Notes under the pieces: model-generated
Databases searched by the model: none
Seen by the model: only the letters and a program-made list of their open reading frames with translations
What the model was told of the DNA's origin: nothing
Assembly (NCBI GenBank): GCA_902490325.1
Contig: CABUDJ010000078.1
Location: 1 to 7,656 of the forward strand
Reading direction: 5' to 3'
DNA: 7,656 bases
Origin: an uncultured Collinsella sp.
GTDB taxonomy: Bacteria > Actinomycetota > Coriobacteriia > Coriobacteriales > Coriobacteriaceae
Shown here: positions 1 through 5,723 of the stretch, piece by piece
How the letters are laid out: each line of letters opens with the position of its first letter
How positions within the stretch are numbered: position 1 is the stretch's first letter
Made by a program: the position numbers and the translations under genes

Positions 1-90
1 CATCCTGGGCGAGATTAAGCGCCACTGAAAAAGCTCGCGGGTTTTCTCCTTGTCCCAAGCGGTCTTGCCGCTCCGGGAACGTTCGGTCAT
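1..90 (-). CDS. N-terminal fragment, possible SigB/SigF-type sigma factor
   Basis: Thirty codons are open from an ATG at 90 and run off the left edge. The peptide begins MTERSRSGKTAWDKEKTREL and ends WRLISPRM. The ATG follows the stop of the anti-sigma-like gene by one base (TAA-T-ATG), so the two are probably translationally coupled. No sigma-factor domain is visible in this short piece. The identification is an inference: genes for RsbW/SpoIIAB-type proteins are commonly followed directly by the sigma factor they control, and a charged N-terminal helix leading into an Arg-rich stretch is compatible with the start of sigma region 2. It could instead be any small downstream gene. Confidence 0.45.
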   Translation of the reverse strand, partial: MTERSRSGKTAWDKEKTRELFQWRLISPRM

Positions 91-91
91 A

Positions 92-469
92 TTAGATATC
101 CGCCTTGAGGTCGAGGGAAAGCGTTAAGGGCGCCGCAGTCTTTTCGTAGGAATCGCACACGCTTGCAAGAATGAGCTCGGCATACACGGCAGCCTGGTCA
201 TCCTCATCGACAGTCGCCTGGTCGCCAAAGGTAAAGGTCATGCCCACATGCGATTCGTCGACATCGAATTTGATCGAGATATCGTCGGAATCAACGGCCG
301 TGCAGCCAAAGATGAAGGCTTCCTCGGCAGCCATACGGATGTCCTCGATTCGATCAACGGACATAGAGCACAGGGCGCCGACGTTGGCGGCCGTCATGCG
401 CACCAAGCGCGCGAGACGCGGATCGCCGGCAACGCTCAGCGTAATGGGGCAGGTTGCTTCGCTACTCAT
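92..469 (-). CDS. RsbW/SpoIIAB-like anti-sigma ATPase-fold protein, degenerate
   Basis: This 125-residue protein resembles the HATPase_c_2 family of serine kinases that bind and inhibit a sigma factor (RsbW, SpoIIAB). The best match is around residues 40-58 (RIEDIRMAAEEAFIFGC), which aligns with the N-box helix of RsbW (VEDIKIAVSEACTNAV type). It is followed by alternating beta strands around 63-82. The ATP-binding residues are poor: the N-box Asn position is Phe54, and no DxGxG motif follows strand FTFGDQ. The protein is also shorter than a typical RsbW of about 150-160 residues. It may bind a sigma factor without kinase activity. The ATG at 469 is chosen because it sits after GAGGAG and overlaps the end of the upstream gene by 8 bases; the open frame further upstream is Arg/Pro-rich shadow sequence. 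It is coupled to the next gene by one base. Confidence 0.7.
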   Translation of the reverse strand: MSSEATCPITLSVAGDPRLARLVRMTAANVGALCSMSVDRIEDIRMAAEEAFIFGCTAVDSDDISIKFDVDESHVGMTFTFGDQATVDEDDQAAVYAELILASVCDSYEKTAAPLTLSLDLKADI

Positions 470-1052
470 CGCAGGACTCCTCGGAGGTCTCGGCGGGCGT
501 ATAGGTGTAATACTGAGCAGGCTTGGCTGCGGGCTTCTGAGCCGCATCCGCACCATCGGCGGCCTCATCCTCAGCCTCACCAATCAGAACGCGCTCGGTA
601 GGCTGCTCGGCCTCGGCAGCAGCGGCGAGCTTGCGATCGGAGTCGGCTGCAGGAGCCTTCACCTTATTGAAGAGCTTCTGCACGGCACCAGCCGCAGAGT
701 CGGTCACGCTCGACACGGCGTTGCTTGCCTCGGCCACGCTACCTGTAACCTCGGAGATGTCGCGAACGACCGCCTCAACCTCAACGAGGTTGGACGTCAG
801 GGCGTCAACCGCGGTCTTGCTCGACTTGAGCAGCGGCTCCACCTGGGCAAGTGCCGGCGTAAGCTCGTCTACGGCGCCATCGAGCTTTGCCACCACAGGC
901 TGAGCCTCGGCGATGGTGTTGTTGAGGTCGTTAACGGTCTTATCGAGCGAGTCGACAACGGTGCGGGTCTTGCGCAGGGTAAGCGCGAGCTCAACGATGG
1001 CCCACACGCCGGCAACAGCGAGCAGCAGCAGGGCGATTTGAATGGGACTCAT
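462..1052 (-). CDS. DUF948 family membrane-anchored coiled-coil protein
   Basis: This 196-residue protein has one N-terminal hydrophobic segment (about residues 4-22, PIQIALLLLAVAGVWAIVEL). A long amphipathic helical region follows (about 30-125) with repeated hydrophobic spacing such as VVDSLDKTVNDLNNT and AVDELTPALAQVEPLL. The tail (about 135-196) is Ala/Glu/Asp-rich, low-complexity and probably disordered. This is the architecture of DUF948 proteins, whose B. subtilis member YtxG is a general stress protein; the molecular function is not known. The first ATG of the longer open frame lacks support. The ATG at 1052 follows GGGAGG with a 5-base spacer and places the membrane segment at the N-terminus. 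The gene lies 100 bases after rarA with no clear terminator between them, and it overlaps the anti-sigma-like gene by 8 bases, suggesting a shared stress-response role. Confidence 0.8.
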   Translation of the reverse strand: MSPIQIALLLLAVAGVWAIVELALTLRKTRTVVDSLDKTVNDLNNTIAEAQPVVAKLDGAVDELTPALAQVEPLLKSSKTAVDALTSNLVEVEAVVRDISEVTGSVAEASNAVSSVTDSAAGAVQKLFNKVKAPAADSDRKLAAAAEAEQPTERVLIGEAEDEAADGADAAQKPAAKPAQYYTYTPAETSEESCDE

Positions 1053-1152
1053 ACAAGCCTCCCAAAGGAATCGATATACAGACGGTTTCCATGGTACCCC
1101 AAAGGGGACCGAACATGCCATGAGCAGCAACGTGGGACAAAATTATCAGCAG

Positions 1153-2502
1153 CTACTTCGGTGCATTCCCGCTGCGGTCGCGTTCACTTTGCTCTACGCG
1201 CCATTCTTCCCAACCGCGGCCGGCAGGCTGCCAAAAGGCACCGCGTTCTAAGCCTTCGGGCAAATAGCGCTGGTCGACCCAGCCTTCGGGATAATCGTGC
1301 GGATATTTATACACACCGTATTCGTCACTGCCCGGGCGATGGCGATCGCGCAGATAACTCGGCACCTCGCGCAACCCACTAGAATGGATATCGGCCAACG
1401 CCGCATCGATCGAAGCCTCACACGCGTTGGATTTAGGCGCCAAGCACACATAGAGTGCAGCCTGAGCCAGGTTAATGCGGCACTCGGGATAGCCGATGAC
1501 CTCGGCAGACTTAAACGCGGCATGCGCCACCAAAAGCGCCTGCGGGTCGGCGTTGCCAACGTCCTCAGAAGCGTGAATCATAATACGGCGAGCGATAAAC
1601 TTAGGATCCTCCCCAGCATCGATCATGCGCGCGAGCCAATAGATCGTGGCATCGGGGTCGCTACCGCGCATGGACTTGATGAACGCACTGATGATGTCGT
1701 AGTGCATGTCGCCGTTTTTGTCATACGTAAAGCCGCGACGCGGGTTGGCGATCTTCACGTCATCCACGGTGATGGGATAGCGCTCCCCCGACGCGGGCGC
1801 TGGCGTTCCCTCGGTATCGGGACGCGTGACGGCAATCTCGCTCGCAAGCTCGAGCGTCGTGAGCGCCGAGCGAGCGTCGCCCGCTGCCAGCGTGCAGATG
1901 GTCTTAACCGTATCCTCATCGGCCGAGAACTTGCCGTTCAAACCCTGCGGCGCCTCGAGCGCACGCTCGATAAGCGTGGCGATATCCTCGTCTTTAAGAT
2001 GCTCCAGCTCCACCACGCGACCGCGCGAGAGCAATGCCGAGTTGACCTCGAAGTACGGATTCTCTGTCGTGGCGCCAATCATAATGACGGTACGGTTCTC
2101 AACTGCATGCAGCAAGGCATCCTGCTGAGACTTGGAGAAGCGGTGAATCTCGTCGATAAACAGGATGGTGCGGCGGTCGTAGGTATTCAGGCGCGTCTTG
2201 GCCTCATCAATCACGCGACGCAGGTCCTTCACGGTACCCGTGACGGCGCTGACCTCGACAAACTCGCTCTTGGTATGGTTGGCGATAATGTGGGCCAGCG
2301 TTGTCTTGCCCGTACCGGCAGGCCCGTACAGAATCACGCTCGAAAGCACGTCGTGCTCGATCGCGGCACGCAGCCATGAACCCTTACCGACGGCCTTTTG
2401 CTGGCCCACGTACTCGTCGAGCGAATTGGGGCGCATGCGCACCGCAAGCGGCGCATTCTGAAAGGAACGCTCGCGCGTCGAAGCAGAAAAAAGGTCGTCC
2501 AT
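1153..2502 (-). CDS. rarA: RarA (MgsA) replication-associated recombination AAA+ ATPase
   Basis: This is a 449-residue AAA+ ATPase related to clamp-loader subunits. It acts at stalled or gapped replication forks and interacts with single-stranded DNA binding protein. Visible motifs from the chosen start are PLAVRMRPNSLDEYVGQ at about 18-34, Walker A GPAGTGKT at 60-67, Walker B FIDEIH at 115-120, sensor 1 GATTENP at 143-149, and the arginine-finger segment LLSR ending at 160. The C-terminal half carries the family landmark KSMRGSDPDATIYWLARM and the conserved IMIHASEDVGNADP. The length matches E. coli RarA (447). The start is uncertain: ATGs at 2502 and 2508 and a TTG at 2520 are all in frame, and none has a strong ribosome binding site. 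The ATG at 2502 gives the family-like start MDDLF. A promoter-like -10 and an SOS-box-like dyad lie just upstream. Confidence 0.95.
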   Translation of the reverse strand: MDDLFSASTRERSFQNAPLAVRMRPNSLDEYVGQQKAVGKGSWLRAAIEHDVLSSVILYGPAGTGKTTLAHIIANHTKSEFVEVSAVTGTVKDLRRVIDEAKTRLNTYDRRTILFIDEIHRFSKSQQDALLHAVENRTVIMIGATTENPYFEVNSALLSRGRVVELEHLKDEDIATLIERALEAPQGLNGKFSADEDTVKTICTLAAGDARSALTTLELASEIAVTRPDTEGTPAPASGERYPITVDDVKIANPRRGFTYDKNGDMHYDIISAFIKSMRGSDPDATIYWLARMIDAGEDPKFIARRIMIHASEDVGNADPQALLVAHAAFKSAEVIGYPECRINLAQAALYVCLAPKSNACEASIDAALADIHSSGLREVPSYLRDRHRPGSDEYGVYKYPHDYPEGWVDQRYLPEGLERGAFWQPAGRGWEEWRVEQSERDRSGNAPK

Positions 2503-2541
2503 AGCCATCCCGTGTATCAATCAAATACGTTTTCCACTAAC

Positions 2542-2547
2542 AGTATA
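2542..2547 (-). promoter_or_regulatory. Possible -10 element for rarA
   Basis: TATACT on the minus strand differs from TATAAT at one base and would start transcription near 2535, about 30 bases before the rarA start codon. There is no good -35: the hexamer at 17-bp spacing is AACGGT. That position lies inside the SOS-box-like dyad at 2559-2572, which suits a promoter blocked by a repressor. The promoter is inferred from sequence pattern only. Confidence 0.4.
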
Positions 2548-2558
2548 CCGAATTAATA

Positions 2559-2572
2559 CGAACTACCGTTCG
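2559..2572 (-). promoter_or_regulatory. LexA/SOS-box-like inverted repeat before rarA
   Basis: The plus strand reads CGAACTACCGTTCG, a perfect 5+5 inverted repeat with a 4-base centre, extendable by one A-T pair on each side. It fits the GAAC-N4-GTTC core of the Gram-positive LexA (DinR) box and the similar actinobacterial box. It overlaps the stop codon of the dgt-like gene (2563-2565) and covers the expected -35 position of the putative rarA promoter. LexA control of rarA in this organism is an inference. Confidence 0.5.
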
Positions 2573-3810
2573 TTAATATAGGTACGGTGCGGAAACTCCA
2601 GACCAGGGAACAGCTTGCTCGTCAGTTCGCAGAAATAACCGTCCGTCATGCTCGTGATATAATCCACCACGGCTTGATCCTTGTCGTCCTGCCAGGCATA
2701 GGTGCGATCATAGTAGGAAAGCTGCTGCTCAATGCGCGAAATATGGTGCTTAAAGATGTAAGAGGACTCGTCGCCACTGTTTAGATCCCGCAGGCAACGG
2801 TCGTAGAGCTTTACGAACGCCTCGCGCAGCTCCGCCTCGGAATCGCCTTCGATACCGCCCTTGCTATAGATCTTCTCGTAGTTCTCGCGCTTGGCTCGGC
2901 GAATTTCCTCAAACAGGTCCTCGCTCATCTCGATGCGCGGCTTACCATAGCTGTGCTCAACGATATCGATGGAGGCATGCGTGAGGATCCAACTGTTGTA
3001 GGCACCGCCCCGGCCATCATCAAAAGCGTCGGGCGAAAGCAGGCCCGCCGCGATCGCATCCTGACGGTCACGACCGACGTAGGCAAGAATATCCGAGATG
3101 CGAACGACGCAGCCCTCGAGCGTCATGGGACGCAGATGCTCAATTGCGCTATAGCCCGTGGCAATGCAATCCTCAACCGTCTGGTCAAACTGGTCAAAGG
3201 AGCCCATGTCCGAGAGCTCAAACACACGCTGCTCGTACTCGCCGTTATGGCATAGCACGCCGTCGAGCGTCTGGAGCGACACGTTGCGGCCATACAACGC
3301 GTCGAGCACGCGAACCGACTGCACGTTATGGAAAAAATAACGCCCCGTACGCTCATGATAGATATCGTTGAGGAAGCGCTCGCCGGCATGGCCGAAAGGC
3401 GTGTGTCCCAAGTCGTGACCCAGGCCAATCGCCTCGATCAGATCGCAATTGAGCCCCAGGGCGCGACCGATATCGCGCGCAATGCGGGAGACAAGCTGTA
3501 CGTGCAAACCGCGGCGTGAAAGATCATCATTGCTACGGAAGCTAAAGACCTGCGTTTTGCCTGCATAACGGGTGTACGCCGGAAGATGAAGTATCTTTTC
3601 GGTATCGCGCATAAACGCCGGACGCATAAGCGTGCCTTTGTCGGCGGCGCGATCAATACGACGAATGACCTGATCATCGTTGCAACGATACGGGTTGATA
3701 TAGCCCGAAGCACGATCGGCGGCAATGCGCTCGACAAGCTCGGGCGACAACGCCGAGGGAATACGGTCCATGCGCGCCTTAATGACGGCCGTTTCTTGAT
3801 TAGATTCCAT
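2563..3810 (-). CDS. dgt: HD-domain dNTP triphosphohydrolase (Dgt family)
   Basis: This 415-residue cytoplasmic enzyme is of the deoxyguanosinetriphosphate triphosphohydrolase family, which cleaves dNTPs to deoxynucleoside and tripolyphosphate and so controls dNTP pools. From the chosen start, RDTEKILHLPAYTRYAGKTQVF at about 68-89 is the family signature around the nucleotide site. The HD metal site is formed by H103 (RGLHVQLV), H132-D133 (GLGHDLGHTPFGH) and D240 (VRISDILAYVGRD), with the conserved H136 and H141 nearby. The C-terminal third is less conserved. The exact substrate cannot be read from sequence, so dGTP specificity is not assured. The ATG at 3810 is preferred over the in-frame TTG at 3837 because AAGGAG lies 6 bases before it. 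The gene starts 31 bases after the prepilin peptidase stop, probably in the same transcript, and its stop codon lies inside the SOS-box-like dyad of rarA. Confidence 0.9.
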   Translation of the reverse strand: MESNQETAVIKARMDRIPSALSPELVERIAADRASGYINPYRCNDDQVIRRIDRAADKGTLMRPAFMRDTEKILHLPAYTRYAGKTQVFSFRSNDDLSRRGLHVQLVSRIARDIGRALGLNCDLIEAIGLGHDLGHTPFGHAGERFLNDIYHERTGRYFFHNVQSVRVLDALYGRNVSLQTLDGVLCHNGEYEQRVFELSDMGSFDQFDQTVEDCIATGYSAIEHLRPMTLEGCVVRISDILAYVGRDRQDAIAAGLLSPDAFDDGRGGAYNSWILTHASIDIVEHSYGKPRIEMSEDLFEEIRRAKRENYEKIYSKGGIEGDSEAELREAFVKLYDRCLRDLNSGDESSYIFKHHISRIEQQLSYYDRTYAWQDDKDQAVVDYITSMTDGYFCELTSKLFPGLEFPHRTYINER

Positions 3811-3841
3811 GGCATGCTCCTTAAAAAGGATGCGCAATCGG

Positions 3842-4264
3842 TTACAAAGTGCAGCCCACGACCTCGATTATGGCAAAAATCGGCACTAAAAACGGGAGCA
3901 ATGGCAGGGAGCGCGATTTTGCGATGAGGCAAGCGACGGCAAGGGTCAGGAGCGCAACCGCAAACGCGACAACGCCGCCCAGGGGATCGAAGGTACAAAG
4001 GGCAAAGAGTGCCTTGACGTCCCCCATGCCAATGCCAGGAGCGTGGCGAACTCTACGCCAGAGCGACTCGGTAAGCACAAGGCCAAGGTAGACGATGACC
4101 GCAAGACCGGCGTGGTCAAGCGCTGTGTTCAAACCGAGGTCGAGCCAAACGCCCGCCAACGCCGCCACGGCACATGCGCCGGCAAGCCCATTGGGAAACC
4201 GTCGCTCTCGGGCATCAATTGCCACGCCGGCAAAGATGCAAATCCAAAACGGGATATAGATCAT
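3842..4264 (-). CDS. Type IV prepilin peptidase (A24 family), peptidase domain only
   Basis: This is a 140-residue polytopic membrane protein with about five hydrophobic segments (roughly 2-15, 28-45, 50-66, 94-115 and 120-138). The two catalytic aspartates of the A24 aspartic peptidases are visible: D17 in AIDARERRFPNG and D82 in the GxGD motif GIGMGDVK (77-84). It lacks the N-terminal methyltransferase domain of PilD and so resembles CpaA/TadV or archaeal FlaK-type enzymes, which process prepilins of Tad or similar pili. No pilin or pilus assembly gene is in the window, so its substrate is unknown. The ATG at 4264 follows a perfect AGGAGG with a 6-base spacer. The longer open frame would begin inside the upstream hairpin and is rejected. 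A 16-bp palindrome abuts the ribosome binding site. Confidence 0.85.
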   Translation of the reverse strand: MIYIPFWICIFAGVAIDARERRFPNGLAGACAVAALAGVWLDLGLNTALDHAGLAVIVYLGLVLTESLWRRVRHAPGIGMGDVKALFALCTFDPLGGVVAFAVALLTLAVACLIAKSRSLPLLPFLVPIFAIIEVVGCTL

Positions 4265-4275
4265 CGAAAACCTCC

Positions 4276-4291
4276 TTGAGCAGCTGCTCAA
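4276..4291. repeat. Perfect 16-bp palindrome beside the prepilin peptidase RBS
   Basis: TTGAGCAGCTGCTCAA is a perfect palindrome with no spacer. Its left edge touches the AGGAGG ribosome binding site of the prepilin peptidase gene (4271-4276). As DNA it could be an operator for a dimeric regulator. As RNA a hairpin would need to sacrifice its central bases for a loop. Its role is unknown. Confidence 0.6.
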
Positions 4292-4295
4292 AAGC

Positions 4296-4337
4296 AAAAA
4301 CCACCACAAAGGTGCCTGTCCCCTTTGCGGTGGTTTT
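4296..4337 (-). terminator. Long hairpin terminator with REP-like loop motif
   Basis: Arms at 4297-4312 and 4322-4337 pair over 16 bases with a single A/C mismatch, around the loop TGCCTGTCC. On the minus strand the stem is followed by TTTTTGCTTTT, so it should terminate the glycosyltransferase transcript, whose stop codon is only 8 bases upstream. The plus-strand side ends in TTTT then G-rich sequence, so it is less convincing in that direction. The unit GGTGCCTGTCCCC (GGGGACAGGCACC on the other strand) resembles a motif I recall as dispersed in several bacterial genomes, so this may be a REP-like element. That recollection was not checked. Confidence 0.75.
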
Positions 4338-4345
4338 GGTGGTGG

Positions 4346-5641
4346 TTATTTGGCGCCTTGCATGACCTCGTCAAGGGTAACGCTGACGGCGTGCTGCGTC
4401 GGGACCCAGTCGACCTTCAGGAACAGCGCGGCCACCGTGATGGGGATATAGCTGAACATAAAGATCGGGAAGGTAAACAGGTTAGTCACCAGACGCCACT
4501 TTTGCGCGCAGTGAATGTGCTTGTACTCAAAGATAGTCGTGAGCAGCGCCAGGATAAAGAAAGTCAGATACATCATGGCGAAGGTCATAATGAGCGAAGC
4601 GGCACAGGCCTGCATCTCGACTTCGGTAGCCAAAAAGCCGTGCGAGAGTCCACCCACGATCAGGAACGTCGCATTGGCGAGCATCGAGATGAGCGACAGC
4701 AGCATACCCGGGGCGATCGTCATGAACATGTCGTAGGCGGCAAAGCGATGGTAGCGGAAGGTCGACTTGACCAGGTGCTTACCGTAAGTAAAGAACACCT
4801 GGTAGAAGCCCTTGGTCCAGCGCATACGCTGCTTCCAGGATGCCTTGAACGTCACGGGTTGCTCGTCAAAGAACTCCGCAGGCGCATAACCGATGCGAAT
4901 GCCGTGAATGGCGCAGAACGTGGTGAACTGAACATCCTCGGTCAGCGTATGGAACTGCCAACCGTGCATGCCCTCGATAACGCTGGCGGAGATGAGGTAG
5001 CCCGAACCAGAGACAGCGCAAGAAGTCTTGCAGATGTTGCGAGCGTTATTGAGAAAGCGCGCCTCGCGCAGGTACCAAGTAGCATTAGCTGCCGAGATCC
5101 ACGAGCTGCCAAAATTCTTGGAGTTACGATAGCTCGTGACCACATGGAAGCCCTGGTCAAAGGCATCGTTCATCTTGGAGACGTAATCGCGGGAGATGAC
5201 GTTATCGGCATCGAAGATAAAGTAGCCCTCAAACGTGTCGGGATACTCGTTGAGAATGCGATCGAAACCAAAGTCCATGACCCAGCTCTTGCCCTTGCGG
5301 GCCAGGTCATTGCGCTCGTAAACAATGGCACCTGCCTCGCGTGCGAGCTGCGCGGTGTTGTCGGTGCAGGCGTCGGCAACGACAAAGACCTCGATAAGCT
5401 CGGACGGATAGTCCTGGTCCTTGATGGAGCGTACGAGATTGGCAATTACGGCTTCCTCGTTATGCGCAGCAATGAAGAAGGCATAGCGGTGAAGTTTTTT
5501 GGCCTTGGGAGGCGCGACCTCGCCACGAAGAGCGCCAATGACAAAGAAGACCACCTGGTACAGAAAGCAGACCGTGAGCAGCGTGACAACAATCTGGTTG
5601 AAGATCACGATGGGTGTGTTGGTTTGTAAAAAGGCGAGCAT
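4346..5641 (-). CDS. Membrane glycosyltransferase, family 2 (processive type)
   Basis: This 431-residue integral membrane glycosyltransferase probably transfers sugar from a nucleotide sugar during synthesis or export of an envelope polysaccharide. The N-terminal membrane segment is at about 11-38. The GT-A catalytic domain spans about 52-280, with FIAAHNEE at 56-63, VVADACTDNT at 87-96, the metal-binding DAD at 144-146, TED at 234-236 (putative catalytic Asp236 region) and QRMRW (QxxRW motif) at 271-275. Membrane segments follow at about 303-333, 345-372 and 385-410. QxxRW is typical of processive enzymes such as cellulose and hyaluronan synthases. The product cannot be read from sequence. 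No PilZ domain or polysaccharide partner gene is next to it. The ATG at 5641 has GGGAG 5 bases upstream. It appears to be a single-gene transcript, with its own promoter-like region and a strong terminator. Confidence 0.88.
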   Translation of the reverse strand: MLAFLQTNTPIVIFNQIVVTLLTVCFLYQVVFFVIGALRGEVAPPKAKKLHRYAFFIAAHNEEAVIANLVRSIKDQDYPSELIEVFVVADACTDNTAQLAREAGAIVYERNDLARKGKSWVMDFGFDRILNEYPDTFEGYFIFDADNVISRDYVSKMNDAFDQGFHVVTSYRNSKNFGSSWISAANATWYLREARFLNNARNICKTSCAVSGSGYLISASVIEGMHGWQFHTLTEDVQFTTFCAIHGIRIGYAPAEFFDEQPVTFKASWKQRMRWTKGFYQVFFTYGKHLVKSTFRYHRFAAYDMFMTIAPGMLLSLISMLANATFLIVGGLSHGFLATEVEMQACAASLIMTFAMMYLTFFILALLTTIFEYKHIHCAQKWRLVTNLFTFPIFMFSYIPITVAALFLKVDWVPTQHAVSVTLDEVMQGAK

Positions 5642-5675
5642 GCAGGCTCCCGAGAACGCGTTACGTAAACAACCG

Positions 5676-5705
5676 TATATCTTACCGCAGGCTTACCGAG
5701 TTCAA
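5676..5705 (-). promoter_or_regulatory. Possible promoter for the glycosyltransferase gene
   Basis: On the minus strand, TTGAAC (5700-5705) and GATATA (5676-5681) are separated by 18 bases and lie 35-65 bases before the start codon. The spacer holds two copies of CGGTAAG (plus-strand CTTACCG at 5681-5687 and 5692-5698) exactly 11 bases apart, one helical turn, as expected for a regulator binding on one DNA face. A short palindrome, TTACGTAA, is at 5661-5668. All calls are by pattern only. Confidence 0.45.
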
Positions 5706-5723
5706 GAAACCACCTAATACTGG

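Noticed and set aside
1093..1110. Short inverted repeat GGTACCCCAAAGGGGACC between rarA and the DUF948 gene, sharing AAAGGGGAC with the REP-like element
   Set aside because: There is no T-run on either strand, so it is not a terminator, and the shared 9 bases are too few to claim a second copy of the repeat.
1053..1152. Stress-sigma-type promoter before the DUF948 gene
   Set aside because: GGGTAC resembles the SigB -10, but the nearest GTT-type -35 is only about 9 bases away, which is too close to be functional.
171..1382. Long plus-strand open frame of 403 codons
   Set aside because: It lies opposite the DUF948, anti-sigma-like and rarA genes, has no family resemblance and has an Arg/Gly/Leu-rich composition typical of an antisense shadow.
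1297..2379. Plus-strand open frame of 360 codons
   Set aside because: It is antisense to rarA, which has all its AAA+ motifs in the opposite strand.
4325..5629. Plus-strand open frame of 434 codons
   Set aside because: It mirrors the glycosyltransferase gene, which has full catalytic motifs, a good ribosome binding site and a terminator; the plus-strand product shows no recognisable domain.
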